Below are positions 1 through 9,182 of a DNA stretch of 64,000 bases, one piece after another. Position 1 is the stretch's first letter. Each line of letters opens with the position of its first letter. Both the position numbers and the translations under genes were made by a program. A model generated the notes under the pieces. It ran no database searches and was not told the origin of the DNA. It saw only the letters and a program-made list of their open reading frames with translations. The stretch spans positions 112,640 through 176,639 of the forward strand of contig NZ_GL883687.1 of assembly GCF_000205025.1 (NCBI RefSeq). The letters are read 5' to 3'. Origin of the DNA: Parasutterella excrementihominis YIT 11859. GTDB lineage: Bacteria; Pseudomonadota; Gammaproteobacteria; Burkholderiales; Burkholderiaceae_F.

Positions 1-1
1 G

Positions 2-1081
2 CATTCCCCGCTCTGGCTGAGCGCTATTGCTCTACTATCTGCGCTGCCTTCTTTGCCTTTGGCGCCGGTAGCGGGTTCCATGGCGGATCGTTTCCATCGC
101 CACCATATTCTTTTAATTACACAGACAATTGGCTGTGTCATCGCGGCACTTACAGCGTTCCTGTCTTTTTTCGGCTACCTCAATCCGTACAACTTAGCTG
201 TGCTGGCATTGATTTTCGGCATTGTGACTTCTATTGACGGTCCGTCTATGCACTCGATGCTGGTAGAGACCGGTGAGACGGTTTCTCAAGCTGTGGCTCG
301 GCAGTCTTTAGTGATGAATGTGGCGCGATCGATTGCACCGATGGTGGCGGTTTTCATTATTGAAAGTTTTTCTGCTACCTGGTGTTTCGCGATGAATGCG
401 ATCTGCTTCATCCCGATGATCGCCGTGATGGCAGTTGTCAAAATACCGAACCGCACTACGAGTGAGCAGAGAGAAGAGAGTGTGGGCGTGACTTCTCGTC
501 AGCTTTTCATGACTTATCCTATTCTCCGAGAAGTATTGCCGCAGGTGGCGTGCCTTTCTATCTTAGTGATGCCTGCCGTAGCTCTGCTGCCTGCGATTTC
601 TCTGAAAGGCAGCGAATTGATGAGCTTCGGTTCTATGTCCTCAGGTTTAGGTTTCGGCGCGGTGGCTGCTGCTGTTTTGATGCAGAGAAACCGCCGCATT
701 ATTCATCATGTGACGACGGTTTGGACAGGCGGTTGGGTCACGTGTATTGCTTTTGCGGTTCTTCCTGCTCTGGAGACTGTGACTTCACAGTGGCTCTGTG
801 CTCTGGTAGCCGGAGGCTCACTGACCTTTGCGCTTGCGGCGGCAAATAATCTTGTGCAGTGCAAGGCGCCGGATATCTACCGCGGGCGTTTCTCGGCGAT
901 GTATTTGGCGGTCATGCTCGGACTCGTGCCCGTCGGGCAGCTGATCTTAGGTTTTGCCTCCGAGCAGTTCACGGCTGTCGTCGCTGTGCGCGCCTGTGCC
1001 GTGATCGCCATGGTCCTGATGGTGCTGTTCGCGTTCCTCTTTTCGATATCTAAGGCAGAAGAAACGGTAGGCCCGGACTAA
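2..1081 (+). CDS. MFS transporter, 5' truncated by window edge
   Basis: The reading frame is open to the first base, so the true start lies outside the window; 359 residues are visible. The first visible segment is a hydrophobic helix followed by a loop containing GSMADRFHRHH, which fits the MFS motif A between helices 2 and 3. About nine more hydrophobic segments follow, with a break near the middle where MFS proteins have their cytoplasmic loop. The overall look resembles the MFS_3/EntS-like exporter branch. The substrate cannot be read from the sequence. The stop overlaps the stop of the convergent Crp/Fnr-type gene by 4 bases, so the two transcripts must overlap or terminate inside each other's coding region. 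Confidence 0.85.
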   Translation, partial: HSPLWLSAIALLSALPSLPLAPVAGSMADRFHRHHILLITQTIGCVIAALTAFLSFFGYLNPYNLAVLALIFGIVTSIDGPSMHSMLVETGETVSQAVARQSLVMNVARSIAPMVAVFIIESFSATWCFAMNAICFIPMIAVMAVVKIPNRTTSEQREESVGVTSRQLFMTYPILREVLPQVACLSILVMPAVALLPAISLKGSELMSFGSMSSGLGFGAVAAAVLMQRNRRIIHHVTTVWTGGWVTCIAFAVLPALETVTSQWLCALVAGGSLTFALAAANNLVQCKAPDIYRGRFSAMYLAVMLGLVPVGQLILGFASEQFTAVVAVRACAVIAMVLMVLFAFLFSISKAEETVGPD

Positions 1082-1770
1082 TCGGTCCACCAGTCGTAGA
1101 TATTCTCAAACAGTTTGGCTTTAACGTAGACGTTGCGGCCGCTCTTATATAAGAGGTCCTTGCTGATCCAGTCGGAGAAGATTCGGCTGACTGAAACACG
1201 AGTCAGGTTGACCACAGCTCCGTATTGTTCGTTGGTCAAATCCAGCGGAATTCGATTCCACACGGTATCCGAGATCGGAACTTCATAGTTGATCAGCAGA
1301 ACTTTAAGGAAACGCCTTAGACGTTCGGCTGGTTCCAGTGTGAAGTTGGCGACCATTGCTTCCAGAGAACACTCTTGTTTCCGGGTGACGTGCGCGGCCT
1401 CCTTGGCGGCAAATTCGCTGTTGTTTTTCATTAAATCGGTTAGAACATGCGGCTGCATGATGAGCACCTCACAAGGCCCAATGGCTCGGGTAGTAACATT
1501 GACCCGATCTCCGGTGATGACGGATAAGTCGCACGCTGAACATCCGGGGATCAATAAGCTTAAAACACTCGGATGACTTTTGTAACGATCTGCAACATAG
1601 TAAGCAGCGGCTCCTCTTGTGATGAGGTAGAGCTTTGACGGCTCACCTTTGCCCTTGAGCAGATGACCCGGCCGAATAGAGCCGGGAACCCCGTATTTGC
1701 GGAATAATTCCTGGGTCTCGGGTAATTCTTTAGGCGGAACCCAGGGGTGGGTTTTGAAAATTTGTCGCAT
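1078..1770 (-). CDS. Crp/Fnr family transcriptional regulator
   Basis: This 230-residue protein has an N-terminal cyclic-nucleotide-binding-like beta-roll (about residues 15-130, with ITRGAAAYYV and the turn around LLIPGCSACDL), a long dimerisation helix, and a C-terminal winged helix containing LTNEQYGAVVNLTRVSVSRIF. The Cys cluster that FNR uses for its Fe-S centre near the N terminus is absent, so it is not FNR itself. The canonical CRP cAMP pocket is not obvious either, so the effector is unknown. It converges on the MFS gene with a 4-base tail overlap. Family assignment is firm; the regulated genes are not known. Confidence 0.85.
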   Translation of the reverse strand: MRQIFKTHPWVPPKELPETQELFRKYGVPGSIRPGHLLKGKGEPSKLYLITRGAAAYYVADRYKSHPSVLSLLIPGCSACDLSVITGDRVNVTTRAIGPCEVLIMQPHVLTDLMKNNSEFAAKEAAHVTRKQECSLEAMVANFTLEPAERLRRFLKVLLINYEVPISDTVWNRIPLDLTNEQYGAVVNLTRVSVSRIFSDWISKDLLYKSGRNVYVKAKLFENIYDWWTD

Positions 1771-1855
1771 ATTTAAGTACTTAATGGGTGCATAATCATT
1801 TTTGCACTGGCAAGAAGTTTTTAACAGTCAGTCACGTATTAACACCTAGTAAACG

Positions 1856-2806
1856 ATGGACAAACGATTCTGTCAAAGGCACCATTACGGGATGACTAAA
1901 AACCAGCAGTTTAAAAAACAAACACATAGAGGCGCTTTTTCCGTCCTACGCGCTTGTAAGGAAGAACCTGTTTTCAAGGGCAAAAAGGTTGCCGCGTCCC
2001 TGACGCTGGCCCTGGTTGTTTTATTGGGTCTAGGTTCTCTTGGCTCACAAAGTGCATTAGCAGTTTCCTCTCCGAAGGTAGCCGCTGATTCTAAAGGTCC
2101 TCAGACCGAGCCTCCGTTGAAGGTTAAATCTTTGAGCTACTCCAATTTCGAACGCGAGGATTTGACCAAGCCGTTTGAAACCGAGGAGCAGGTCATTGAT
2201 CGAATGGAAACCAATGCCGCTCGTTTTATTTCCGAGCATTACCGCGTTGACCGCGAAGATGCTTCTGAAATTGTTGAACAAGCATTTATTTCTGGCAAAA
2301 ATCACGATGTTGATCCTTTGTTGATTTTGGCAGTTATTGCGACTGAATCCTCTTTTGACCCGAAGGCCGGCAGCTCTGTCGGTGCGAAAGGTCTGATGCA
2401 GGTTCACGCCAAAGTGCATGCCAAACGCTTCAAAGAGTTCGGCGGTCTTAAAGCCGTTCATGAAGTGGAAGCCGGAATTGAAGTCGGTACCCAGATTCTT
2501 AAAGAATATCTGAATAAGACCGGCTCTCTGAAGGGCGCATTGAAGTACTACGTCGGTGCTGCTAAGCATTCTCACGACGGCGGGTACAGCCGCAAGGTTC
2601 TCTCTATGAGAAACCATCTTCGTCTGGCTGCCAGCGGTCAGGTGGAAGCGGCAAAGATTCAGGCTCGTGCACCGAGCAAATTCCCTGAAAACTACAGAGA
2701 TGGTCCGGTTTTTGCAACTTACGGTGCCAATTTGGCCCGTGCGATTACTGAAGGGTACAAGACGACTCAGACCTCCGGCTCCGCTGACGGGAACGGATCA
2801 GCCTAA
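1856..2806 (+). CDS. Lytic transglycosylase, SLT domain
   Basis: The 316-residue protein carries an SLT-type lytic transglycosylase domain at about residues 140-255. The catalytic Glu is Glu164 in ATESSF, followed by the GAKGLMQV motif at 178-185 and a tyrosine-containing ALKYYVGA segment. Such enzymes cleave peptidoglycan glycan strands with 1,6-anhydromuramic acid formation in the periplasm. A hydrophobic export segment lies at about residues 46-69, unusually far in, after a basic tail of some 45 residues. The start is therefore uncertain: ATG 1856 gives the long form, ATG 1892 (residue 13) is an alternative, and neither has a good Shine-Dalgarno sequence. Confidence 0.85.
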   Translation: MDKRFCQRHHYGMTKNQQFKKQTHRGAFSVLRACKEEPVFKGKKVAASLTLALVVLLGLGSLGSQSALAVSSPKVAADSKGPQTEPPLKVKSLSYSNFEREDLTKPFETEEQVIDRMETNAARFISEHYRVDREDASEIVEQAFISGKNHDVDPLLILAVIATESSFDPKAGSSVGAKGLMQVHAKVHAKRFKEFGGLKAVHEVEAGIEVGTQILKEYLNKTGSLKGALKYYVGAAKHSHDGGYSRKVLSMRNHLRLAASGQVEAAKIQARAPSKFPENYRDGPVFATYGANLARAITEGYKTTQTSGSADGNGSA

Positions 2807-2818
2807 TCGCATGGCGGC

Positions 2819-3529
2819 TTAGCGAAAGTCACCCCACAAAGTTTGAGCAAACGAAGCGGCAGCAAGAGCTGCCGTTTCTGTTCTTAGGACTCTGTTGCCG
2901 AGTTTGCAGCTGTAAAATCCGCTTTCTATTAGGGTATTAATTTCTTTCGGAGATAAGCCGCCTTCAGGCCCCACGGCGAATGTGACCGCTGTCGGAGTGT
3001 CAGGAGAATCGTAAGTCTTTCCGATCGGGCTCAGGACGAATTTCAAGCCTTCGGCGTGAGCTGCGGCATCTTTCAAACTGCTGCAGAACCGAATATTCGG
3101 AAGATAGTTTTCTCCGCATTGTTGACACGCAGAGACGGCAATTTTGTTCCAACGCTCAACTCGCTTCACTGCTTTTTCGCAGGTCAAGCGCACTTCGCCG
3201 CGCTCGGACGGAAAAACAGCGATCTCCGCATAACCGAGCTCGCAAGCCTTTTCAATAATCCAATCCATTTTCTCGTTGGCAACCAACGCCTGCATGAGAA
3301 CAAGCTTAAGTCCTCTCGGCTGCATGATGACTTCCTGTGGAATCACTTCTGCGAAATCCGTTGCAAAACGAATCGTTCCTTTAACAGCACAGCCTTTTCC
3401 GTTGAACACTTCGACTGCGTCACCTTGTCTCATGCGCAGAACCCGCATTGCGTGATGGACGGCCTCCGGCGGCAGAACAAGAGGTGCTTCGGTGTCAGCG
3501 GATTCAAAAAAATAGTAAAAGCGGGGCAT
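2819..3529 (-). CDS. rsmE: 16S rRNA m3U1498 methyltransferase RsmE
   Basis: The 236-residue product has the RsmE layout: an N-terminal PUA-like RNA-binding part (MPRFYYFF, HAMRVLRMRQGD) and a C-terminal SPOUT knotted methyltransferase domain with AVGPEGGLSPKEI and LGNRVLRTETAALAA, which form the S-adenosylmethionine knot. Known members methylate N3 of U1498 in helix 44 of 16S rRNA using SAM. Length is normal for the family. The gene converges on the lytic transglycosylase gene and diverges from tkt. Nothing looks unusual. Confidence 0.95.
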   Translation of the reverse strand: MPRFYYFFESADTEAPLVLPPEAVHHAMRVLRMRQGDAVEVFNGKGCAVKGTIRFATDFAEVIPQEVIMQPRGLKLVLMQALVANEKMDWIIEKACELGYAEIAVFPSERGEVRLTCEKAVKRVERWNKIAVSACQQCGENYLPNIRFCSSLKDAAAHAEGLKFVLSPIGKTYDSPDTPTAVTFAVGPEGGLSPKEINTLIESGFYSCKLGNRVLRTETAALAAASFAQTLWGDFR

Positions 3530-3669
3530 GTTTTGTTAAAAGTGCTTTCAGAGAAAAACAAAATGATAAAGCAATTGTCGGATTATTAAGGAAAATAAGG
3601 AGGGTTTTTCGGCTAAACGGCTGATTTCGATAAGGGTTCAGAGTTGGTAGAATTACAGGTATTCTCAAG

Positions 3670-3687
3670 CCCGAAACTCGGGATTTT
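3670..3687 (+). promoter_or_regulatory. Short hairpin with T-run in tkt leader
   Basis: CCCGA and TCGGG arms with a three-base loop are followed by ATTTTTCTT about 20 bases before the tkt start. On the plus strand this has intrinsic-terminator shape but sits ahead of tkt, so it may be a leader attenuator or simply a short stem. Confidence is low because the stem is only five base pairs. Confidence 0.3.
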
Positions 3688-3709
3688 TCTTATTTAGATC
3701 ATATTGACT

Positions 3710-5728
3710 ATGTCCTCTTCCGTCTCCAGTAAGACAATGGCCAACGCAGTTCGCGCTCTGGCTATGGATGCAGTCCAAAAAGCAAATTCCGGTCACCCCG
3801 GAATGCCGATGGGTATGGCAGATATCGCTGTCGCCCTTTGGACTAAACACCTTCGTCACAATCCTTCTGATCCTAAATGGCTCGGCCGCGACCGTTTCCT
3901 TCTTTCCAACGGCCACGGTTCCATGCTCCAGTATGCACTGCTGCATCTGGCGGGCTACGACCTCACCATTGATGATCTGAAGAATTTCCGCCAACTTCAC
4001 AGCAAGACGCCGGGACACCCCGAAATCGGAGTGACTCCCGGCGTTGAAACATCCACCGGTCCGCTCGGACAGGGAATTGCCAATGCTGTCGGTATGGCTT
4101 TGGCTGAAAAAATGCTGGCAGCCGAATTCAACGAAGAGGGCTATGACATCATCAATAACTACACCTATGCATTCTTAGGTGACGGCTGCTTGATGGAAGG
4201 CATTTCTCACGAAGTCTGCTCTTTGGCCGGTGTTTGGAAACTCAACAAACTCATCGCTCTGTACGATGACAACGGTATTTCCATCGACGGCAAGATCGAA
4301 AACTGGTTCGGCGAAAACGTTCGCGAACGTTTCGAATCCTATAACTGGAACGTCATCGGCCCGATCGACGGCCACGATATCGAAGCAGTTTCCGAAGCCA
4401 TTGAAGAGGCTAAGAAATCTGACAAGCCGACACTCATCGACTGCAAGACGGTGATCGGTTTCGGTTCTCCCAACCGCGCCGGCACAAGCAAAGCTCACGG
4501 TTCTCCGCTCGGAGACGAAGAGCTTGCCGAAGCCAAGAAGGCTCTGGGCTGGGAATACGCACCGTTTGAAATTCCTCAGGAAATTTACGACGCATTCGAT
4601 GCACGTAAGGCCGGTGCCGAAATGGAAGAGGCATGGCTTGAAAAATATCGCCGTTATGCCGAAGCTTTCCCGGCTAAAGCAGCTGAATTAGAACGCCGCA
4701 TGAAGGGCCAGCTTCCCGAAAACTGGGATGACGTCATCCTTGAGGCTATCGTTAACGCAGCCGGCGAAGCTAAGACAGTCGCAACCCGTAAAGCCAGTCA
4801 GATGGCCTTGAATGCTTACGCACCGCATCTGCCTGAACTGCTCGGCGGCTCTGCAGACCTGACAAGCTCCAACCTGACTAACTGGGAAGGTGTTCAGGCC
4901 ATGAGACCGGATACCTATCTCGGACGCCACATCAACTACGGTGTTCGCGAGTTCGGTATGTGTGCCATCATGAACGGTATCGCTTTGTACGGCGGATTCA
5001 TCCCCTACGGCGCTACATTCCTTACGTTCGCAGACTACGGCCGCAATGCTCTGAGAATGGCTGCGCTGATGAAACTGCGCTCTATCTTCGTCTTTACACA
5101 CGACTCTATCGGCGTCGGCGAAGACGGCCCGACACATCAGCCGATCGAACAGACAGAAAGCCTGCGCATCATCCCGAACATGGATGTCTGGCGTCCTGCT
5201 GATGCCTGCGAAACGCTTACCGCCTGGGCCTGCGCAATTTCCCGGCAGGACGGTCCATCCTCCCTGATTTTCAGCCGTCAGAACCTTCCGTTCGTTGAAC
5301 GCGATGAGATCAATGTCGATGACATGGAAAAGGGCGGCTACATCATGCTCGAAGCCCCGAACGGTCCATCTTCCGTTGAAGTGACTTTGGTGGCTACCGG
5401 CAGCGAAGTTGCACTGGCTGCCGAGGCTCGCAAACAGCTTTTGGCAATGAACATCCAGACACGTCTCGTCTCCATGCCCTCCACGACAGTCTTTGATCGT
5501 CAGGACAAGGAATACCGCGACTTCGTCTTAGGCGAAGGCAGACCCGTTGTCGCCATCGAGGCCGGCAGAACGGACGGTTGGTGGAAGTACATCCGCGGCG
5601 CCGGTACCGTTATCGGTCTGGATCGTTTCGGCGAATCTGCTCCTGCTTCCGAACTCTTTAAACTTTTTGGTTTCACCGTCGATAACGTTGTTGAAACTGT
5701 TCAGCACGTTCTTTCTCAAGGAAAATAA
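3710..5728 (+). CDS. tkt: Transketolase
   Basis: A full-length 672-residue transketolase, a thiamine-diphosphate enzyme that moves two-carbon units in the non-oxidative pentose phosphate pathway. Visible family features are [16 protein letters not shown] near the N terminus, [17 protein letters not shown], the ThDP/metal motif [18 protein letters not shown] ending in DDNGISIDG, the central pyrimidine-domain segment around [14 protein letters not shown], and a C-terminal domain beginning near [13 protein letters not shown]. The ATG at 3710 is chosen over an in-frame TTG two codons earlier. The stop is two bases before the gapA start, so tkt, gapA and pgk probably form one transcript, as in other betaproteobacteria. 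Confidence 0.97.
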   Translation: MSSSVSSKTMANAVRALAMDAVQKANSGHPGMPMGMADIAVALWTKHLRHNPSDPKWLGRDRFLLSNGHGSMLQYALLHLAGYDLTIDDLKNFRQLHSKTPGHPEIGVTPGVETSTGPLGQGIANAVGMALAEKMLAAEFNEEGYDIINNYTYAFLGDGCLMEGISHEVCSLAGVWKLNKLIALYDDNGISIDGKIENWFGENVRERFESYNWNVIGPIDGHDIEAVSEAIEEAKKSDKPTLIDCKTVIGFGSPNRAGTSKAHGSPLGDEELAEAKKALGWEYAPFEIPQEIYDAFDARKAGAEMEEAWLEKYRRYAEAFPAKAAELERRMKGQLPENWDDVILEAIVNAAGEAKTVATRKASQMALNAYAPHLPELLGGSADLTSSNLTNWEGVQAMRPDTYLGRHINYGVREFGMCAIMNGIALYGGFIPYGATFLTFADYGRNALRMAALMKLRSIFVFTHDSIGVGEDGPTHQPIEQTESLRIIPNMDVWRPADACETLTAWACAISRQDGPSSLIFSRQNLPFVERDEINVDDMEKGGYIMLEAPNGPSSVEVTLVATGSEVALAAEARKQLLAMNIQTRLVSMPSTTVFDRQDKEYRDFVLGEGRPVVAIEAGRTDGWWKYIRGAGTVIGLDRFGESAPASELFKLFGFTVDNVVETVQHVLSQGK

Positions 5729-5730
5729 AC

Positions 5731-6744
5731 ATGACTATTCGAGTTGCTATTACCGGTTACGGCCGCATCGGTCGCAACGTCCTCCGCGCTTTCTATGAAG
5801 AAAAGAAATGGCCGGACGTTAAGATCGTTGCCATTAACGATACTGCTAAACCCGAAGCCACCGTTCATCTGACCAAGTTCGACACAACGCACGGCAAGTT
5901 CAACGGCGACGTTTACTGGGACGACGGTCATCTGGTCGTGAACGGAGACCGCATTTTCATGTGCTCCGAGCGTGATCCGAAGAAGCTTCCTTGGAAAGAT
6001 CTGGACGTCGATATCGTTCTCGAATGCACGGGTGCATTCCGCGATAAAGAAGGCGCCATGCAGCACATCGAAGCCGGTGCTAAGAAAGTTTTGATCTCCG
6101 CTCCGGGCAAAGACGTTGACGCTACTGTTGTCTACGGTGTGAACCAGGACGTTCTCAAGGCAAGCGACGTTGTCGTTTCCAACGCTTCCTGCACCACCAA
6201 CTGCATGTGCCCGTTCGTTAAGCCTTTGATGGATAAACTCGGCATTGTTGACGGCATGATGACTACTATCCACGCCTTCACAAATGACCAGGTTCTGACC
6301 GACGTTAAGCACAAAGATCTGCGCCGCGCCCGTGCCGCTGCCGACAACATCATCCCGACGAAGACCGGTGCTGCCAAGGCCGTCGGTGTCGTGATCCCCG
6401 AACTGAAGGGCAAGCTTGACGGTTACGCCATGCGCGTTCCGACTCTGAACGTTTCCGTTGCCGACCTTACCTTCAACGCTAAGCGTCCGACAACCGTTGA
6501 AGAAGTCAACAAGATCATTCTGGAAGCCTCCGAAAGTCCCGAACTTAAAGGCATTCTCGGCTACAACGAACTGCCGCTGGTTTCTTCCGACTTCAACCAC
6601 ACTTCCTTCTCCTCCATTTTCGATGCCACTCTGACTAAGGTCATCGACGGTACGCTGGTGAAAGCTGTTGCTTGGTATGACAACGAGTGGGGCTTCTCCT
6701 GCAGAATGCTCGACACCGCTGTTGCGATGTACAACGCGAAGTAA
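5731..6744 (+). CDS. gapA: Glyceraldehyde-3-phosphate dehydrogenase, type I
   Basis: The 337-residue protein has an NAD-binding Rossmann start ([13 protein letters not shown]), the adenine-side IND segment at residues 35-37, and the catalytic nucleophile Cys154 in [19 protein letters not shown] and the C-terminal [12 protein letters not shown] segment are also present. It converts glyceraldehyde 3-phosphate, NAD and phosphate to 1,3-bisphosphoglycerate. The IND and [10 protein letters not shown] segments look more like glycolytic GapA than erythrose-4-phosphate dehydrogenase. AAGGAAAAT lies just upstream of the ATG, which begins two bases after the tkt stop. Confidence 0.97.
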   Translation: MTIRVAITGYGRIGRNVLRAFYEEKKWPDVKIVAINDTAKPEATVHLTKFDTTHGKFNGDVYWDDGHLVVNGDRIFMCSERDPKKLPWKDLDVDIVLECTGAFRDKEGAMQHIEAGAKKVLISAPGKDVDATVVYGVNQDVLKASDVVVSNASCTTNCMCPFVKPLMDKLGIVDGMMTTIHAFTNDQVLTDVKHKDLRRARAAADNIIPTKTGAAKAVGVVIPELKGKLDGYAMRVPTLNVSVADLTFNAKRPTTVEEVNKIILEASESPELKGILGYNELPLVSSDFNHTSFSSIFDATLTKVIDGTLVKAVAWYDNEWGFSCRMLDTAVAMYNAK

Positions 6745-6762
6745 TTCTTAAAATCACTTGAT

Positions 6763-6786
6763 CAAACCCCGCATTGTCGGGGTTTG
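6763..6786 (+). terminator. Intercistronic hairpin between gapA and pgk
   Basis: A perfect nine-base-pair stem (CAAACCCCG with CGGGGTTTG) and six-base loop lie in the 63-base gap between gapA and pgk. Only GTTTAA follows, so it is probably a partial terminator or an mRNA-stabilising end rather than a complete stop. It could uncouple gapA and pgk transcript levels. Confidence 0.55.
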
Positions 6787-6807
6787 GTTTAACAGGAAAG
6801 AAGATCC

Positions 6808-8007
6808 ATGAAAGTCAAAACACTTGAAGAATTAGTCAATGAAGGCGCGCTTGAAGGAAAGCGTGTTTTTATTCGTGCCGACATGAATGTTCCCCGCGAT
6901 GCAGAAGGCAACGTTACTGATGACCATCGCTTGAAAGAATCCATGCCTGCCGTGAAGATGGCTCTGAAGGGCGGCGCCGGCGTGATGGTCTGCTCTCACC
7001 TGGGTCGTCCTAAGGAAGGCGAACTCACAGAACAGGACAGTCTGGCTAAAGTTGCCGAAACGTTCGGCAAGATGCTCGGCATGCCGATCCGTTTTGAAAA
7101 AGACTGGCTCAACGGCGTTGACGTAAAGCCGGGTGAAGTCGTGATTCTTGAAAACTGCCGAGGCAATGTCGGCGAGAAGAAAAACGATCCCGAACTCGTT
7201 AAGAAGATGGCAAAGCTTTGCGATGTCTACGTTAACGACGCTTTCGGAACCGCTCACCGCGCTCAGGCCACCACTGACGGTCTGGCCCGCGAAGCCGAAG
7301 TCGCCTGCGCTGGTCCTCTGCTTGCCAAAGAAATCAAGGCTCTGACAAAGGCTGTTGCCGAAGCCAAACGTCCGCTGGTTGCTATCGTCGGCGGTTCCAA
7401 GGTTTCCACGAAGCTCACCATTTTGAAGCATCTGGCTCCGCTGGTTGATACCTTGATTGTCGGCGGCGGTATTGCCAACACGTTCCTTTTGGCTGAAGGT
7501 CATCACATCGGTACTTCTTTGGCTGAGCCTGCCCTTGTCGGCGAATGCAAAGAAGTCATGAAGATCATGAAAGAGAAAGGTGGTCATCTTCCTCTTCCGG
7601 TTGACGTTGTTGTGGCCCACCATATTGGATATGACGCCGGCTTCAGAATCTGTGATCTTGACGATATCGAAGCAGACGAAATGATTCTCGATATCGGTCC
7701 GAAGACCAGCAAAATGCTTGCTGAATACCTGAAAGACGCCAAGACGATCATTTGGAACGGTCCGGTCGGCGTTTTCGAAATGGACAACTTCAAAGAAGGT
7801 ACCCGCGACCTCGCAGAAAAAGTTGCCGAAGCTACTGCTAACGGTGCTTTCACGATTGTCGGCGGCGGCGATACGATTGCTGCGGCGAAAGCCTTTAAGG
7901 TGGCAGATAAAGTTTCTTATATCTCTACAGGCGGCGGTGCCTTCCTTGAATTCCTTGAAGGCAAGACATTGCCTGCTATCGCAGCCCTTCAGGAAAGAAC
8001 TAAGTAA
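6808..8007 (+). CDS. pgk: Phosphoglycerate kinase
   Basis: The 399-residue protein matches PGK end to end: [14 protein letters not shown] near the N terminus, SHLGRPKEG, the hinge-side [26 protein letters not shown], and the C-terminal nucleotide loop [15 protein letters not shown] followed by [15 protein letters not shown]. It transfers phosphate from 1,3-bisphosphoglycerate to ADP in glycolysis. A GGAAAGAAG Shine-Dalgarno-like stretch precedes the ATG. It is the last gene of the tkt-gapA-pgk group and is followed by a clear terminator. Confidence 0.97.
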   Translation: MKVKTLEELVNEGALEGKRVFIRADMNVPRDAEGNVTDDHRLKESMPAVKMALKGGAGVMVCSHLGRPKEGELTEQDSLAKVAETFGKMLGMPIRFEKDWLNGVDVKPGEVVILENCRGNVGEKKNDPELVKKMAKLCDVYVNDAFGTAHRAQATTDGLAREAEVACAGPLLAKEIKALTKAVAEAKRPLVAIVGGSKVSTKLTILKHLAPLVDTLIVGGGIANTFLLAEGHHIGTSLAEPALVGECKEVMKIMKEKGGHLPLPVDVVVAHHIGYDAGFRICDLDDIEADEMILDIGPKTSKMLAEYLKDAKTIIWNGPVGVFEMDNFKEGTRDLAEKVAEATANGAFTIVGGGDTIAAAKAFKVADKVSYISTGGGAFLEFLEGKTLPAIAALQERTK

Positions 8008-8030
8008 TAGTCTTTTCTGAAATAACGAAA

Positions 8031-8058
8031 CCTGTCGACCTCAAATCGGCAGGTTTTT
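8031..8058 (+). terminator. Rho-independent terminator after pgk
   Basis: CCTGTCGA pairs with TCGGCAGG (eight pairs, one G-U) around a seven-base loop and is followed directly by TTTTTGTTTT on the plus strand. Confidence 0.9.
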
Positions 8059-8113
8059 GTTTTATTGACCGGGAAATTTCTTTGCTTTCCAGAGGAGTTG
8101 AGGAGAAAATTTA

Positions 8114-8175
8114 GACTTTTCAGACTCGTAAATCCGAAAGGTCTGAACTATTCGTATTTAACGATCTGAAAAGTC
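8114..8175. repeat. 62-bp imperfect palindrome between pgk and tonB
   Basis: The outer arms GACTTTTCAGA (8114-8124) and TCTGAAAAGTC (8165-8175) are perfect inverted repeats. The inner arms (8126-8138 and 8151-8164) also pair apart from a one-base insertion and one mismatch. The 12-base centre holds another TCTGAA copy. TTCAGAC at 8119-8125 can alternatively pair with GTCTGAA at 8141-8147, so two exclusive folds are possible. There is no T-run next to it, and pgk already has its own terminator upstream. Confidence 0.6.
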
Positions 8176-8186
8176 AAAATATCTTG

Positions 8187-8205
8187 AATAAACGGCCTGT
8201 TTATT
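8187..8205 (-). terminator. Weak A+T-rich hairpin after tonB
   Basis: AATAAAC and GTTTATT pair around a five-base loop just beyond the tonB stop on the minus strand, followed by TTCAAGATATTTT. It may be a weak terminator of the exbB-exbD-tonB transcript; the palindrome at 8114-8175 could assist. Confidence 0.4.
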
Positions 8206-8208
8206 GTT

Positions 8209-8736
8209 TCATCGAAGTCGATACTGATATCTCACCTCCTGGTAGATATTCATTGGCTGTACGCCGGTTGAAGGAGGACGCTTAACAAAGCCGCTGCATG
8301 CTCTGACAGCTGTCAGACCTGCCCGATCTAATTGCTTATTTCCTGAACTTTTGTAAAGATCGGCTGCTGTGAAAATTCCGTCGGCAGTGACACGGATTTT
8401 GTAAAGAGCAATACCGATCAGACCGTGAGAATTTGGCTCTAGGAACCTCCGCGCGTGAATGCAAAGCGAAACATCTTCAAGGTATTGTAGGTAAATCTCT
8501 CGTTTTTTATCGGCGACTTTTTTTTCAGTGAGGCTATTTTCCGAAACAGATTCCATCCCAAGAGATTGTCCTTGTTCTGAGACAGCTGCTTGTGCACTGT
8601 CCAGTTTTACGATGACGGTCATTGGAAAATCTTCTTCGGACGGCGCAGGTGCGGTTAAAAACATCAAACCAAAACAATGGCACAAGATCGCTAGCGAGAT
8701 GCCGATTTTGAGTGTGTCATTGGAAAGTTCGCTCAT
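8209..8736 (-). CDS. TonB family energy transducer
   Basis: The 175-residue protein has one N-terminal membrane helix (about residues 9-29), a short linker (residues 30-75), and a C-terminal TonB-like domain (about 78-175, with LIGIALYKIRVTADGIFTAADLYKSSGNKQLDRAGLTAVRAC). This fits an inner-membrane anchored TonB that passes proton-motive energy to outer-membrane receptors. The linker is short and not clearly proline-lysine rich, so its periplasmic reach is limited. Its ATG overlaps the exbD stop as ATGA, which implies translational coupling. No TonB-dependent receptor gene is in the window. Confidence 0.85.
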   Translation of the reverse strand: MSELSNDTLKIGISLAILCHCFGLMFLTAPAPSEEDFPMTVIVKLDSAQAAVSEQGQSLGMESVSENSLTEKKVADKKREIYLQYLEDVSLCIHARRFLEPNSHGLIGIALYKIRVTADGIFTAADLYKSSGNKQLDRAGLTAVRACSGFVKRPPSTGVQPMNIYQEVRYQYRLR

Positions 8737-9146
8737 TTTTCGACCCTCGGAGAGGTAGCGACATGAAGCTTCTCGCCTCCGTGTTGACGAACAGCATCGA
8801 CCAAATAAATCATCTCTCCGGCAGGCGCCTGAGGATCTGCCATCAACACAATCTGACCCGGTCTGGCCTTGAATTGGATAATTACTGAAGCCAAACGTTC
8901 ATCGAGTTCTTCTTTTTTGGTTGGGATGCCGTCGCAGAGGAATGATCCGTCTTTGTTTAGGCGAATTTCAACCACATGGCCAGCCAAGGCTTTCGATGTT
9001 TTTGCCGGAGGGAGGTCAAAATCAATAGAATGGACGGCAAAACTAGCTGCTAGGATAAAGAAGATCAGAAGAATAAAGACGACGTCAATGAGAGAAGTCA
9101 GGTCAGAAGAGTCTTCTCGCTCCCCGCGTGCTCTTATGTTGATCAT
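8733..9146 (-). CDS. ExbD/TolR family biopolymer transport protein
   Basis: The 137-residue protein shows the ExbD/TolR pattern: a short cytoplasmic start, one membrane helix containing the conserved Asp (LTSLIDVVFILLIFFILAAS), then a periplasmic domain with DLPPAKTSKALA and LMADPQAPAGEMIYLVDAVRQ. The membrane Asp is the proton-coupling residue in the family. GGAGGGAGAG precedes the ATG. It follows exbB by 36 bases and overlaps tonB by four, so the three form one energising complex. Confidence 0.93.
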   Translation of the reverse strand: MINIRARGEREDSSDLTSLIDVVFILLIFFILAASFAVHSIDFDLPPAKTSKALAGHVVEIRLNKDGSFLCDGIPTKKEELDERLASVIIQFKARPGQIVLMADPQAPAGEMIYLVDAVRQHGGEKLHVATSPRVEK

Positions 9147-9182
9147 AATTCTCTCCCTCCGGGTTACTAGACTTCCTATGGG

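Noticed and set aside
1078..1770. Crp/Fnr-type regulator as the FNR that binds the box at 58280
   Set aside because: It lacks the N-terminal Cys cluster needed for oxygen sensing, so FNR itself is probably encoded elsewhere.
5716..6600. Minus-strand open frame of 294 codons opposite gapA
   Set aside because: The plus-strand GAPDH is unmistakable and the antisense product looks like nothing known.
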